Source of the DNA: Cranoglanis bouderius
Taxonomy: Eukaryota > Chordata > Actinopteri > Siluriformes > Cranoglanididae
DNA: 64,000 nucleotides
Direction of reading: 5' to 3'
NCBI GenBank assembly: GCA_023630585.1
Contig: CM042562.1
Location: forward strand, 3,171,684-3,235,683
Shown: positions 35,108-52,863 of the stretch, in pieces
Layout: each line of letters begins with the position of its first letter
Numbering within the stretch: the stretch's first letter is position 1
The notes under the pieces: model-generated
Told to the model about the DNA's origin: nothing
Seen by the model: only the letters and a program-made list of their open reading frames with translations
The model's database searches: none
Made by a program: the position numbers and the translations under genes

Positions 35108-36714
35108 CAGTCCCCTCTGAAACTATTGGAACAGCAAGGCCAATTCATTTGTTTTTGCTGTAGACTGAAGACATTTGGGTTTGAAATAAAAAAATGAATA
35201 TGAGAAGGGAGTTTAGAATTTCAGATTTTATTTCCTAGTTTTATATGTAGATGTGTTAAAGGACATTTATATGTAGATGTCTTAAAGGACATAGAACATA
35301 GCACATTTTGTATCAGACCACACAATTTATAGGCGAGAAAAAATATTGGAACATGTGACTGACAGGTGTTTCCTGATAGATTGATTGTTTAAACAATAAA
35401 TAGCTCTGAACATCTACTTTTGAACATCTGCTCTTGGTTTTAGCCTTCAGTTTCCCCTGTGAAGACTGCATTTGTTGTTAAAAAAGATAAGACAAAATGA
35501 AAATCAGAGAGCTGTCTATGGGAGAAAAGCAAGCCTTGCCAGAAGCATTGCACAAACATTGGGAATAGCAAATACAACAATTTGGAATTTCTTGAAAAAG
35601 AAATAAACCATTAATGTACTGAGCAACAGACACAGAACGGGGCGGCTAAGGAAAACAAGGAAAACAGCTAATGCCAGAAACATTGTGAGAGCTGTGAAGA
35701 AAACCCCCAGAACAACAGTTAGTGACATCACCAACAACCTCCACAGGGCAGGAGTGAAGGTATCACAATCCACCCTTCAAAGAAGACTTCGAGAATAGAA
35801 ATATAGAGGCCATACCACAAGATGCAAACCACTCATCAGCAGTAAGAATCAGAAAGCCAGATTGGAATTCGCAAAGAAATACAGAGATGAGCCACAAAAG
35901 TTCTGGAACCAATATTAACCTCTACCAAAGTGATGGAAAGGCCAAAGTGAGGAGAAAGAAAGGATCTGCTCATGATCCAAAAGATACAAGGTCATCTGTG
36001 AAACATGGTGGAGGTAGTGTCATGGCTTGGGTTTGCATGGCTGCTTCTGGAACAGGCTCACTAGTTTTTACTGATGATGTAACTCTTAATGGTAGCAGCA
36101 GAATGAATTCAGAATTTTACAGGAACATTTTGTCTGCCAATTTACAGAGAAACGCATCCAAATTAATCGGGGGGAATTTTTTATCATGCAGCAAGACAAT
36201 GATCCAAAACACACTGCCAACTCAACAAAGGACTTTATCGGGGGAAAAAGTGGAAGGTTTTAGACTGGCCAAGTCAATCACCAGACCTTAACCCAATTGA
36301 GCAGCATTTCACCTCCTGAAGAGGAGACTGAATGGAGTAACACCCATGAAAGAGGCTTCAGTAAAATCCTGGAAAAGCATCACAAAAGAAGAAACCAACA
36401 ATTTGGTGATATCACTGAGTCGCAAGTTTGATGAAGTTATTGCAAGCAAGCAACCAAATATTAAGTGTTATTTACTTTAATTTACTTCAAGACTTCTCTG
36501 TTTCTATACGTTTGCTTGCCTAAAAATTGGGTGGTCTGATACAAAAGGTTCTATATTTTATGTTGTTTAACACATCTAAATGTAAATACCAGGAAATAAA
36601 AGCTGAAATCCTAAACTCTCGTCTCATATCCATCTTTTGATCTCAAACCCAAATGTCTTTGGTATACAGAACAAATAAATGGCCTTGCCATTCCAATAGC
36701 TTCAGAGGGGACAG
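35108..36714 (+). mobile_element. Full-length Tc1-like transposon, inactive
   Basis: Starts CAGTCCCCTCTGAAACTATT and ends AATAGCTTCAGAGGGGACAG, mirror images with one or two changes, flanked by TA at 35106-35107 and 36715-36716. About 1.6 kb, the usual Tc1 length. The inverted repeat extends inwards (GACATTTGGGTTTGAAAT and its inverse). It is a different Tc1 family from the one at 6550-8186. A local duplication of ATATGTAGATGT...TAAAGGACAT lies at 35250-35292. Confidence 0.93.
35497..36470 (+). pseudogene. Tc1 transposase, multiple frameshifts
   Basis: The start is ATG 35497 (MKIRELSMGEKQAL). The frame breaks within 30 codons. Later recognisable pieces are SVKHGGGSVMAWVCMAASGTG (around 36000), the second Asp region QQDNDPKHTAN (near 36195) and a degenerate NPIE(Q) region near 36290, all in family order but in different frames. 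The loss of the aromatic-Leu after NPIE and several stops make it inactive. Confidence 0.88.
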
Positions 36715-36716
36715 TA

Positions 36717-38796
36717 GTAATATTGTATTAATTATTACAGGTACTGACAGACTAAAAGACCAGTAACAACCGTTTTACCATCTTTCTTAACATAGTTATT
36801 TCTGGTGTTTTCTCAGACAAAGTAAAAAAAAAAACAAAACCCAACATCGCATCTGCTCTATGAATCGGATCTTTAAGTTGGCTCTGAAATGTGAACGTTG
36901 GAAGCCAACTCGCACATCTGAAAAGCCATTTTGGACAGCCGGGATATAATGGTCACCTGACTTTGTTGTTGTTGTTGCTGTTGTTGTTGTTGTTGTTATT
37001 GTTGGAATTTTGCAGTAAGTTACACATGCATCTGGGCAAATTTATCGACATAAAAGTAGTCTTTTTGAAATTAATAAAAGTTAAAATTGTCCAGAATATT
37101 TATTAAAAGTATTCCCAGAACATACCTCGCTACTAGGGTATATACCACTGCCTTCAATACAGCAACAAATATTCTGAGATATATCTGCCTCAATATGCAA
37201 AAAAGTTTATATTTGATTCTCATATTCTTTTCATTTAGTATATAATGTAAGTACAAGTCCTGTATGTTCAGTTTTAAGCCAAAACACTGGCAGTAACAGT
37301 TATGCTGGCCTTCTAGAAGACCTTTTCTGCATGGACTCTATCTCATAAAATCATAAAAAGTGTTTCCCTGAAACATTACTAAATTCTTGCCTTCTTCTCA
37401 AAGCAGGGTCAGTGAAGCATAGCCAGGTCATCCATGTTTAAAAATTTGCTACAAAATGTAAAAGTTTATACGTATATTTATTATTGTGGTTTTATATTTA
37501 TCAACCTATGTGTCGGTTTGAATTGAAACCTCACTAATTGAGGGGTCCATGAATTTCTTCCAGGTAAAGAGCTGCCAAAAGTTTGAGAACCTCTGATCTA
37601 GAGTTCACTGACTGGATTATGTACTCTCACAATGTAAGCCCAACTGTCTCACCAGTGCTGGTTCTGGTTTACCTCAGCCAAGTGTACTGTGGCTATCTTC
37701 TATATACCCATATCATCAGTTTTGTGGTCAGCTAGGTCAAAGCAGTGGAGAAATCAAGGCTGAGTGACTTTGGAGTCATCCAAACACATTCAGCCACTAA
37801 AAACAGAGAAAAGCCCAGATCTAATCATAGCAAATTCCCACACCTTTACTTGTGGAATTCCCAAATACCACCCTAGTGCTAGGCTCAACTGCCTGCTATT
37901 TCCCATGCCTACGGAAGAGCTTGGCAGAGGGAGGCAGCAACACAGGCTGATTGAAAGGCTTCCGAGAATTCTCTGGAAGTGTGGGTCTCTGTGCAGGAGA
38001 CGGCTAATGGATTTAGCAGGGCAGGTACGCAGAGCTCCTGTGGCCAGAGACCGGAGCTGCGCCAAGTTTACTGTTGACATCTGGAATGTCTTTCCTCCCT
38101 CGCTATTTTCTTTTGATTGAAGAGTCAGTCTGATTAGCACCCAGCACTGCCTCTTCCTTTTCAGCCTGAATCGTCACTGAAATCCTCCACAGCTTCATGC
38201 TTCTTTCCTGATAACTCTCATTTCAGTTGAGTGATTTCTTAAATGATATTATTCTAATGATGAACAAAGTTCAGTCTGCAAAGAACTCCTATCAGAATTT
38301 CCATATGGAGAAGCTAGAGCTGTATGAACTAAAAGAATGAATGGATTCTTTAGCCAAAACATTTGCTTTTAAGCTGTATCACTACACTTCTGTAAGAATT
38401 TAGTAGGTAAAATCTAGGCAGATTTAGTAGATAAACTTGTTCAGGAAATTATTCATCCGTACAAAAACAGATTTGAAATACATAGTAGATCAGTTCTTTC
38501 TTGAGGCTCCACTCCAATCAGGAAGGAAAAGGATTCACGGCTTAGTAAAACAATAGAGAAGTGCAACAAACCATCCTCTGATGACAATAATATTAATGAT
38601 CACCCTGGAAAAACATGTTGTTTCCAAAAAGAAATTCAAGTTTGCATTAGGGGCATCCAGTGATGACGATGACATAATATGCAGTGCGTGTGGAATTCAT
38701 TGTGAAAATTAGATGACAAGAGAGAGAGCATAATGTGCTTTCTTCCAAAACAAACCAAGCCTTGGCATTATCCTGCTCCAACCATTTGATACTTAC
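36717..38796. other. Intergenic DNA with (TTG)n and a hAT end
   Basis: A (TTG/TTGC)n tract lies at 36963-37004. A hAT-type right terminus TTTGAGAACCTCTG ends at 37595, followed by ATCTAGAG (nTCTAGAn-type target). A frame at 37764-38120 has no domain I know. No gene is recognised. Confidence 0.45.
36963..37004. repeat. (TTG)n microsatellite
   Basis: Trinucleotide TTG repeat with one TGC and one TTA interruption. Confidence 0.95.
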
Positions 38797-38980
38797 AGTA
38801 TATGATGAAGATGAAAAGGCAGCTAAGAACTGATGAAATGGAAACTAACCAGTAATCCATGATGACCCAAGCATACCTGAGAGAAAGTGATAGATGCAGA
38901 GTCCTACGATGGAGCTGATGTGGCTCACTGTCAGGGGCAGCAGGCCTCTAGAGGCAAGCTCATTCTCTGCAGATGTTCCA
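38797..38980 (-). other. Candidate minus-strand exon(s), unassigned
   Basis: Two alternative splice-flanked open stretches: 38877-38980 (104 bases) and 38797-38876 (80 bases). The second has the acceptor CACTTTCTCTCAG and donor GTAAGTAT and encodes a membrane-helix-like DYWLVSISSVLSCLFIFIIY. The family is not recognised and open length alone is weak evidence, so this may be chance. Confidence 0.2.
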
Positions 38981-39892
38981 CTGAAGGCAGAGAAAAATAC
39001 CACAACCATGAATAACACTTAACAAAGCAACAACAATTTATGATACATGTTAGATGCACTGAACCAGATTTACTGATTCAACAAACAGAACACTTTAGAC
39101 CTGAAACCACAAGTGCCCTGAGAATTCAGATACTGGAACATAAGACGATGCTCACATGTGTGTAGGCATGACAGTGATGGCTAAGGAGTTACAAGCCAGT
39201 TGACCATGCATGCATGGAGGAAGGTGTGTGTTTGTATGAGTCTTTCAAGTAAACTGCATACTTGTATGATATGGGAGGAAGTGTGCAGAGGCAGTTCCCA
39301 ATCAGGATATTTAATAGGCTAGTGCTTAATCCTGCAAAGCCTCAGGAGACTGGCTGAAAGTATGGTTCAAAGAGCAATTTACGCTGCAGGAAGTCTGGCT
39401 CTGGGCTGTTTGGGACAGGACAGGAAGGTTTTCTGCAAACACATAGCACAACAGTCACAGGCCATCCCTGAAGATCCAGAGGCACTCCCCTGAGCACAGT
39501 AAACACCAAAGAAGAATAAAGGATGCTCCTCACACAGACTGCCAATGGCAATATTTTGCAGTGCTGTGATGTGAGTAGAAATTACAACACCTGAACAAAA
39601 TTTCTTCTCTAAATGAACTGGGCATAATGTTGTTCAAGTCTGTGTGACATGTTTTTGTTAGATTTCCACCACAAGAGGGAAGCATGAATTTGTTTTTCAC
39701 CCCTGAATCAGTCTTCCCCACTCCCCCGAGAAGCCCTAAACCACACATTTTAATGTACAATGGATCACTGACATAAATCACAGAAACCTGAACTGGTTCA
39801 AAATGATTATCAAATTAAACCAATTTACAGAACAAATTTGTGAGGAATAAAATTAATATAATAAAAACAACAACAACAACAACAACAACAAC

Positions 39893-39955
<63 letters not shown>

Positions 39956-40161
39956 TCACATCTCTGCAGATGTTGATGGTGGATTTGCCTAAATAATCCA
40001 AGATGATATTACAACTGGAATAACCAAATATAGACAGGAGTCTGTGTATGTTTACGGTTATGAAGTAGGGTCTACTGCATTAATTCTGACTCATTTTAAA
40101 AATATATATTGCCTGCATTATCAGTAATAAGTAAAAAAAAAAAAAAAAAAACGCAATACTT
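38981..40161. other. Intergenic DNA
   Basis: Contains an (AAC)n(AAT)n microsatellite at 39866-39955. A minus-strand frame at 39551-39342 starts with a hydrophobic Met-led stretch but shows no family motif. Confidence 0.45.
39866..39955. repeat. (AAC)n(AAT)n microsatellite
   Basis: A CAA run passes directly into an ATA run of about 20 units. Confidence 0.97.
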
Positions 40162-40530
40162 ATTCATTCAACCATTCATTCATCTTCAGTAACTGCTTTA
40201 TCCTGGTCAGGGTTTGTGGAGAATTCAGAGCCTATCCCAGGAACACTGGGTGCTAGACAAGGACTCTCCCTGAATAGGATGCCAGTCCATGTACACAAAT
40301 TTACGCACACTCATTCACATCTAGGGACAATTTAGCATAGCCAGTCCACTTACTGGCATGTTTTTGAGAGGTAGGAGGAAACTTCAGAACCCTGAGGAAA
40401 CCTGCTTAGTAACGGGGAGAACATACACAGAAACTCCATGCAAACACTAACATAAGCAAAGGTTCGAACTGAGGACCCTGGAACTGTGAAGTAACAACAC
40501 TACTCGCTGTGCTCTATGTGCTCCCTAAGC
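40162..40530 (-). repeat. tRNA-derived SINE, near full length
   Basis: On the minus strand the head reads GAGTAGTGTTGTTACTTCAC, with a B box-like GTTCGAACC at about 40462-40470. The body has GGCATGTTTTTGAGAGG and ATCTAGGGACAATTTAGC (plus strand), and the tail end reads TTCAGTAACTGCTTTATCC on the plus strand. This is the best-preserved member of the family seen at 8893, 34190, 54890 and 62930. Confidence 0.75.
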
Positions 40531-40574
40531 TTGATTGGTCATGATGCCTCATGGGTAGCCACCAAGATGACAAA

Positions 40575-40815
40575 GGCTGCATCTGAATATCCCTACTACC
40601 CTACAACACAGTAGGCGAAAATCAGTACGCCAAAGGCCCATAAGGCAAAGGGACTGGTGCGGAAGAGTTGTCAGAATCCATGCCTCATAGTACATCTGGA
40701 TTGTACTCATGCTTACCACTTATACTGATCAGTACGTACTATATCAATGGCCGAGCACTGGGTACTGAAATCAACGCAGTAGGTACTGTCGAAGTATGCG
40801 ATTTCGGACACAGCC
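40575..40815. mobile_element. MITE with GGCTG termini
   Basis: The left end GGCTGCATCTGAATATCC and the right end, reversed, GGCTGTGTCCGAAATCGC are diverged inverted repeats. Inside are GTAGGCGAAAATCAGTACGC and CAGTACGTACTATAT, typical of a widespread non-coding fish MITE. About 240 bp. Confidence 0.6.
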
Positions 40816-41331
40816 AAAAGTGTTTTATCTCTGCACAGCAGTGCAGTTGTAGGTAATGCGTCATCACATTATTTTTGTTTGTCTTTTCATTTGACTTTGC
40901 AAAAATTCATTCCTAGAAAATACTGTGAAAAATAAATAAATACGATTATGAAGCGAATGGTTTTGCTTTAGGAACCTGGTCCTTATAAAAAAAATAAAAT
41001 AAAAATAATAATAAAAAAAAAATCATTCGAAATTTCCGGAGTTTAACAACATTACAATTTTGTTGCACAGCTCAGATCATTATTATCCAGTGTTATTATC
41101 CAGCAAACATTTGAAAAAAAGGACATGGTATCTTAATCTTAGTTCTGGTGGTGGTGGTTCTGAACAAGCATAGTTATAAGTAATGCACTTTTTGTTGGAG
41201 AATCCGGGAATAACAAACTTGCTGCTTTTATTAAAATCACTGTTATTCAGCCACTTTAATATTTTATGAGCTGCTCCAATCAAACTATGAATATAATTAT
41301 CAGAAATATTTGCCAAGCTATTGCAGTTAGC

Positions 41332-41367
41332 GTGTGTGTGTGTGTGTGTGTGTGTTTGTGTGTGTGT
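41332..41367. repeat. (GT)n microsatellite
   Basis: GT dinucleotide run with one T interruption. Confidence 0.9.
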
Positions 41368-41646
41368 AGAGACTGGTGTGAAGAATGAAGTGGACATCAG
41401 CAGGGGTGCAGCAGGCCCATAGGTTCCTCTGGGCTCCCACAGCTTTCTGACCCCAGGCTGTGGTGACCCAGCGTGCCCATACTCCTGCCTCCCATCCACT
41501 TCATCTTCCCTTGTGACATGAAGATGGATCAAACAAAAACACGAAAACACTCTCACTGCCCTGAAACTGCCCTACCAGAGTGACAGCAACAGGTTTCAGT
41601 TTGAGGTGATCAACTTATGACTTACATTTCTTTCCCTCCAAAAAAT

Positions 41647-41647
<1 letters not shown>

Positions 41648-41737
<90 letters not shown>
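41648..41737. repeat. (CA)n microsatellite
   Basis: About 45 uninterrupted CA units. Confidence 0.97.
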
Positions 41738-41740
<3 letters not shown>

Positions 41741-43018
41741 ATATACAGCTCTCCCGCAGATGGCCTTCACTAACCACAAATGCTGGGTAACCTCAGACCC
41801 CTGCGGTTATGGCATGGCCCACAATGCCAGTAAAGAGGGGGATGCTTCATGGCTCAGATATTCGCTGGCTAAAGGGAAAGAGAAAAGATTTCAGGCTGAC
41901 CTCAGCCCCTTCAGGCTCAGCTGAATATTCTGCAGGAGGTGAGGAGAAGGCTGCCTGCACAGAGAGCCAAGGAACAGTATAAGGAAAAAGCTGGAGCATC
42001 AACCACAATTATTTACAAATAGCAATGTAAACATATAATTTCCATCATTCTCAACAAGCCTGAGCTCCAGAGATGGATTCAAACCTCAAATGTGCTGAAA
42101 TAACAGAGGAGACCGCACAGCAGCTAAGAGCAATGAGTCAGTATAAACATTCACTAATAACTTGGGCTGATAGATGCAGTAAGAGAGCCGGAGGCAAAGA
42201 ATGTGAGGTAATGGACCAAACTATGTGCAGAAATAACAGTCTGACCACATTCACAACGTACGCTCACACATTGTGTTTAAACGGTATCATTTTCAGTGAT
42301 TAACTCTGATTAACAGTGATAAGCACAATATGTTTCCAATGGTAATGCTCAGTCTTGGGAAGGTGGGGGGTTCTACCATATGCTCTACCATAACAAAATA
42401 TTTATTACACCCAAACATTTTACACATTGCTAAAATAGGTTAGACAAATACTAATTTTCAGATCTTAGCTAAATATAATTAGGGAAATACCTGTAAGTAA
42501 ATCAGTAATTTTCAATAATTGCACATTTTAAGTGTATCTTCAAATTATTGTAAACCACTTCTGGAGTTTATTGCAATTAAAATTTAAATTATTGGCAGAA
42601 ATAGTACATATTTTAAATGGTCATATCATACATGTCTATTTTAGTATTAAATAACGATGTCATTCAGATGATTCTGGAAATTTGGTGTTTATATTAACAG
42701 ATGTATGTCTATATATATTCTTTTCTTAAACTTAAATTTGTGTGGAAAAAGTACCATCATGTGATTTTTTTTTTTTTTTTTTTTTTACAGCATTGTGGAG
42801 GAATGTGAAGTCATTTCCCTCTTACTGCCACCGCAGTCACACACAATATGATCTAGGGGTTAAAACTAAATTGCATACAAATGAAAAAAGATGAAAATTT
42901 GGTTTTGAGGAGAACAAAAGCGAAAAGTTGGACCGATTTCCCATGTGGGTGTTCGTTTTATATTTTACAGACAATGTTCCTTTAAAAGCTTGTGCCTGGA
43001 AATCCCATTAGATGTGCA

Positions 43019-43619
43019 TATAAAATTCCCTCCATGATTAATAGTAGATGAAGCAGGGCTGGGTTGGAGGGTACCAACATGTGGCCTGCAGGACTCCTCC
43101 TCTGCAAGCTCACGTTACACTCCATAAACTTGCCACTCTTTCCCACCTAAGCGTTTAAAAGAGAGGTGGGATCACTTGACAGGAATGCCTCAGAACTGTG
43201 AGAGTGGCCCATGCAGCTGGGAGTGGATACAGTGGGTTAACCTTAATGCTGAATGAGAGGGTGTGAGAGTGTGGGCCATAACTTCCTCACACACAACACT
43301 TTCAGAGATCCAAGGAGTGTGAGAGAGAAAGTCAGAGAAAGAGATGCTGCAGTAGCACCACTGCTGGAGGGTGCTTGACCTCACACTTTGCATTAAGTTA
43401 TAGACCAACATTCTGAAGCAGTGGGAGAGAAGTTTTGCGAGTGAGTGTGTGATTTGTCAGGATTGACTCTGCACGATGATGATGTGTGTGTAAAAACAAA
43501 CGCTAAAGTGGACGTTTCCCACACAGCCAGCTGCCTCACTGAGGGACTTCTGCTTCACAGTGGGTGTGTGTGGTGGTGTTTGTGTGTGAGTGACTTCAAG
43601 CCTTCATTTCTGATTCAGC
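43019..43619 (+). promoter_or_regulatory. meox1: meox1 upstream region and probable 5' leader
   Basis: The 600 bases before the meox1 start codon have no gene on either strand. A TATA-like TATAAAA at 43019-43025 and a homeodomain-type TGATTAAT at 43036-43043 lie at its far end; a second TTTAAAA is near 43154. The transcription start cannot be fixed from sequence. If transcription starts before 43476, the leader carries a small upstream frame. Confidence 0.35.
43476..43493 (+). other. Upstream ORF in the meox1 leader
   Basis: Three consecutive ATG codons followed by TGT GTG TAA (MMMCV, then stop), ending 126 bases before the meox1 ATG. Such short frames can reduce translation of the main frame if they are in the mature leader, which is not established here. 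Confidence 0.4.
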
Positions 43620-48949
<5,330 letters not shown>

Positions 48950-49600
48950 TGACCCTGACTTCCACCTTCACTTAGAGACATATCCAGGAATCCCAGGCTG
49001 CTACAGAGGAGCCATAAATATGAAATGAAATTAACATGATGTCAGGTTTTCCACCAGTCTTTTCACACATTCAGATAAACTGTCTCATGGAGGATTTATT
49101 TTTTTTGATGGACAGCATTCTCAAGGGCCATTGATGTGGACAAGCTACTAATGTGAAACTCACATATTCACATTATCCACTCACAAACTGAGAAAGTCAT
49201 ACTAGAGACTATATTTTTCAAACATAAATATGCTCCACATTCATTGTTCAAGTTCTGTTTAATAGCTTTCGCCTCCAGTGATGACACCCCGATCTAATCA
49301 CACTGCAGTAGCAGAAACTTGAAAACTGCCTGTTACAGGATCACAGGATCACTCAAAATCCAAGGATTGCTCAGCTGATGCCAATACACCAGGCCTCAAT
49401 GTTACATTTCTTTGTTTTTATCATAAATCGTGCTGTCAAGTTGTTCTTAGAATATACTTTTTCTATTGAACAGTTGTTTTCAATCATTGTTGTACCTCTT
49501 TTGTTCCACTGAATGTAATGAAATTGATAAAACGCAGATGTTGCATATTGAAAAATACAAAAAGTTAATAAATCACTTAAAAATGGAAACAACAGCAAAT
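48950..49600 (+). other. meox1: Probable meox1 3' untranslated region
   Basis: Non-coding DNA after the stop codon. The first clear polyadenylation hexamer, AATAAA, is at 49567-49572, which would give a 3' UTR of about 640 bases. The true end is not determined. Confidence 0.45.
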
Positions 49601-51892
49601 GTTGAATTATAATTTGAAATCATAAAGCCATCCTTCTTGGCTTTCAGTAAAACACTCTGTATGTTATGGCATTTTTGTTCAGTAGTCTGGGCTCCACAAG
49701 TACAGTCTCTTAAACTTTCTACACAAATGTATATTTCAAATGTTTGAAGAAATAGAAATTTTAAAATGATTTATAGTTCACAAGGGACTATACTACAACT
49801 TTATGCCTCATACTTCTTGTGCCAAGAATGACATTTAAAGTAATATATTATCAATTTTCATGTATGAGCCGAGGATACGGTTGGATGTGTGCTATGGATT
49901 TTTAAGTATTCCATGCTTTATGACAAATAACTGTTTCCAGGTATGATCATTTGCAAGTGTGGGATACTGGATTTTGTTATGGCTAACATATTCTTTAACA
50001 TGTATTAGCTCTGTGGTTGGTCTGCATTATACTCCTTTTGACTGAATACAGAGTTTATCATGTGTAAATGCATAAAAGGTACCTGCCTGAGGGCTTTCAC
50101 TCTACCTGAGTGTTAAATTATGTCTACATACATTTGGCATCAAATGTAGACTTGGCCTTGATTCCAGTTTTAACGGAAGCATCTGGTTGGATACAAGAAT
50201 TGATCTGAGCACTGACTGGAATTCAGACAAGCCCATGTGGGAGTCTGACACACACCAGAAGTCTGGCGGCTGACCACTGGCGTAGGGCTGAGGAGAAGGG
50301 AAAAAATAGGTGGGTATGGGCGCAAAGATGACTTCTCAAGTGCAGGATGTTGTTGTAGCAGGTAGCCAGTCATCTAATTTCCTGCTTCCCAAAGAAAACA
50401 GTGGTAAAGCATCCAGCGTCCAGTGGCTTTACAATGGTGGGCCTACACCAAAGCCGTCCAACCAAACAAAACCTGGAGAGGTGAGTGGCCTCTGTGCTGG
50501 ATTGGCATAGGAATGGTTCCATACACACCCACAGTAGGACCTAACTCGTCCAGCACTCCTGACCCCAGCCAACCACAGCTGCTCTTAGCCCATCCTTCTG
50601 TACTTCCTCTGCATTCCACTCTTATGAGCACTATTATTGTATTAAAGGTAAAGGCTGTCAAAATAAACTCTACACATAAAGCATAATTATAGTATTAGAG
50701 CTCCTAATGAAAATGGACATATAGTGGGTAGCGGTTCATTTACACCTATGACATTTTCAAAAATAAATACTCTTGTCTGAAAACATATATTAGATTTCCC
50801 TTTTCAAGGATGTTAAATCCAGTATGTTTAAACAAGGGATAGCTTTTTTCATTACCAGACAAATTTGAAGAGAAGAAAGAACTAAGGTACATAAACAATA
50901 GCATATGCTTACGATTGATTTAGGCAATTAACATGACAATTTAAACGGTTTTTTAAAAAATCTGATATTTACACTGCATAATCATTCACTGAATTAGGTT
51001 AGTCTTAACATAAGGAAGATAACCATAAACGTGTGATTTATCAGAAATATTTTTCCAATTTGTGAATGTGTTTTCTATCGCCATTGAAATAAATATGCAC
51101 ACAAAAACACGTTTGTCCATAGTTGGGTAAGTACCAGGTGACTTCACTTTAAGTGGCATTTCCATGTAAGGAGGATAAATCACACACCTTCTAACTGTTT
51201 TTCTGTTTAAAAATGTCCACATACTGGTGAGAGGAAAGGGTATCCTGTTCTGATTTTGTAGCAGTTATATAAATAGTAAACACTGTGTCATTAAAAAAGC
51301 ATGAGATAAAAAAGCAAAAAGTAGTTATATTATTTAAATTGATATAAAGATGTTTTCAACAGTTTTTATAGCTTTGTCATAACGGTAGAAGAGATTATGG
51401 AAGAGTTATGTAGATTATGTAGATGGAGATTATGGAAAATTAGCTTACGAGCTACTGGAGCAAATGAGAAGGGAAGACCGTATTCACAATTGTTGAAAAT
51501 CACCCAAGAGATAAATTTTTGGCTGGTAGAATTGACAATGAAAAGCCGACCTTAAGAGATTTAGCCCGAAGAAGTAGTTGCATTTTATATTTGTTTTTAT
51601 TTATGTTTTATTGTTTCAATCAAATTAATGTATTTCTGCCTCATTTGTTTGCTAATTTTTATAATCAGAATTGAATTTTATGTATTAGAAAAATTTGGTT
51701 TAGTATTTGTGCTGATTCTTAAAAAGGACCATTCTGGGCCTGTTTGAATTTGGTTGTTTTTGCAAATACTCAATAATTCCTGCACAGTCAAAAAAACATG
51801 AAGCTTTTATTTAAAATTATTTTAAGTTTACCAGCTACTCCTGATTTTTATTAAAATGGCTATTTGATGGTTCTAAAAAAGTAGATGTAAGT
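49601..51892. other. Intergenic DNA downstream of meox1
   Basis: No recognised gene. A possible exon at 50316-50480 (ATG followed by 55 open codons up to a GAG|GTGAGT donor) is unassigned. The rest is AT-rich without repeats I can name. Confidence 0.45.
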
Positions 51893-52170
51893 GAAAGTGA
51901 CATGTGAAGGCCAGTGTATGGTAACCCATACTGGGAATTTGTCCTCCGCATTTAACCCATCCAAGTTACACATTAGGAGTTGTGAGTACTGAATAACACA
52001 CACTACAAACCGTGAACACACCCGTAGCAGTGAGCAGCCATTTCTGCTGTGGTGCCCGGGGAGCAGTTGAAGGTTAAGGGCCTTGCTCAAGGGCCCCAAC
52101 AGTGGCAGCTTGGCGGTGCTGGGATTTGAACTCACGACCTTCCGATCAGTAGCCCAACTTCTTAACCACT
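51893..52170 (-). repeat. tRNA-derived SINE (second family)
   Basis: The minus-strand head (from 52170) reads AGTGGTTAAGAAGTTGGGCT, with a B box GAGTTCAAATCC (52133-52122 region), as in RNA polymerase III promoters of tRNA-derived SINEs. The body has GGGGCCCTTGAGCAAGGCCC and GGATGGGTTAAATGCGGAGG, hallmarks of a common fish SINE. It is well preserved over about 280 bases. Confidence 0.82.
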
Positions 52171-52546
52171 GACTTTTTATATTTCAACATCATGGTCAGT
52201 ATTTCATTTCAATGTGTTGGTGTACTGAATAACATAAATAAATACTGAACCACTGTCTAGTAATTTACAGGCTACACACTTCACTGACATGTTCACTTCA
52301 TAAAAGACAAATATTCTAAAATGTACTGTTGCCCAATATTGTTTCCAGTGTCAGTCGGAGAGAGTCATTTGGCACCCCATTCTCCCCAGCAATTTCCCTT
52401 AACTAACTAGTTTAGAGACCCAGGGACACTGGCAAACAGGATTCCCTAATCGTTCATCTCAGACACATGCCTGTTTCTCATTCTTCTCATCTGCAGTGTT
52501 ATTTTAAGCAACCTGCAAATCTATTTCCCCTTTCCCCACACTACAG

Positions 52547-52840
52547 TCTGAGTTTTACCCTCATACAAGCAGACGAAACCTCTGGATGGGAGGAAAGCAG
52601 CCCAGAGGAAATGTGCGATGGTTTCCGCATAGCCTCCCAAGGCAGCAGTAGCACTAAAAAGAGGATGCAAGGAAAATTTGTGTGCTTCCAGGTTTGTGTA
52701 GCTCTGTATGTAAATGCATGTTGCCTGTTTAAGTACGAGTATGTGTTTGCATGCCTGTTTAAACAGCTTGTGTCTGTGCGCACATGTAGGATGTGGTCAG
52801 TGAACGTCTGAGGCCATCCTCCCCCCAAAAGCAGCTATAA
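52547..52840 (+). CDS. Candidate 3' end of an unidentified gene (two exons)
   Basis: The first candidate exon, 52547-52691, follows a strong polypyrimidine acceptor (CCCCTTTCCCCACACTACAG), has 48 open codons (including DETSGWEESSPEEMCDGFRI) and ends CAG|GTTTGT. The second, 52790-52840, follows CACATGTAG, matches in phase and reads DVVSERLRPSSPQKQL then TAA. AATAAA lies at 52864-52869. The upstream exons were not found and the product is unknown. It could be chance; transcript evidence would decide. Confidence 0.3.
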
Positions 52841-52863
52841 TGATTAGTGGGACCCCCAGGAAA

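Larger units (their letters stand above)
40816..43018. other. Upstream flank of meox1
   Basis: Contains (GT)n at 41332-41367, (CA)n at 41648-41737 and a T-run at 42769-42787. No exon recognised. It could hold regulatory DNA for meox1. Confidence 0.45.

Noticed and set aside
37764..38140. Overlapping frames of about 117 codons on both strands
   Set aside because: No recognisable domain; openness on both strands reflects composition rather than selection.
41083..41556. 157-codon minus-strand ORF
   Set aside because: It runs through a (GT)n microsatellite (THTQTHTH) and shows no homology that I recognise.
39866..41737. Regularly repeated short units suggesting a CRISPR-like array
   Set aside because: They are ordinary tri- and dinucleotide microsatellites without spacers; the DNA is vertebrate.
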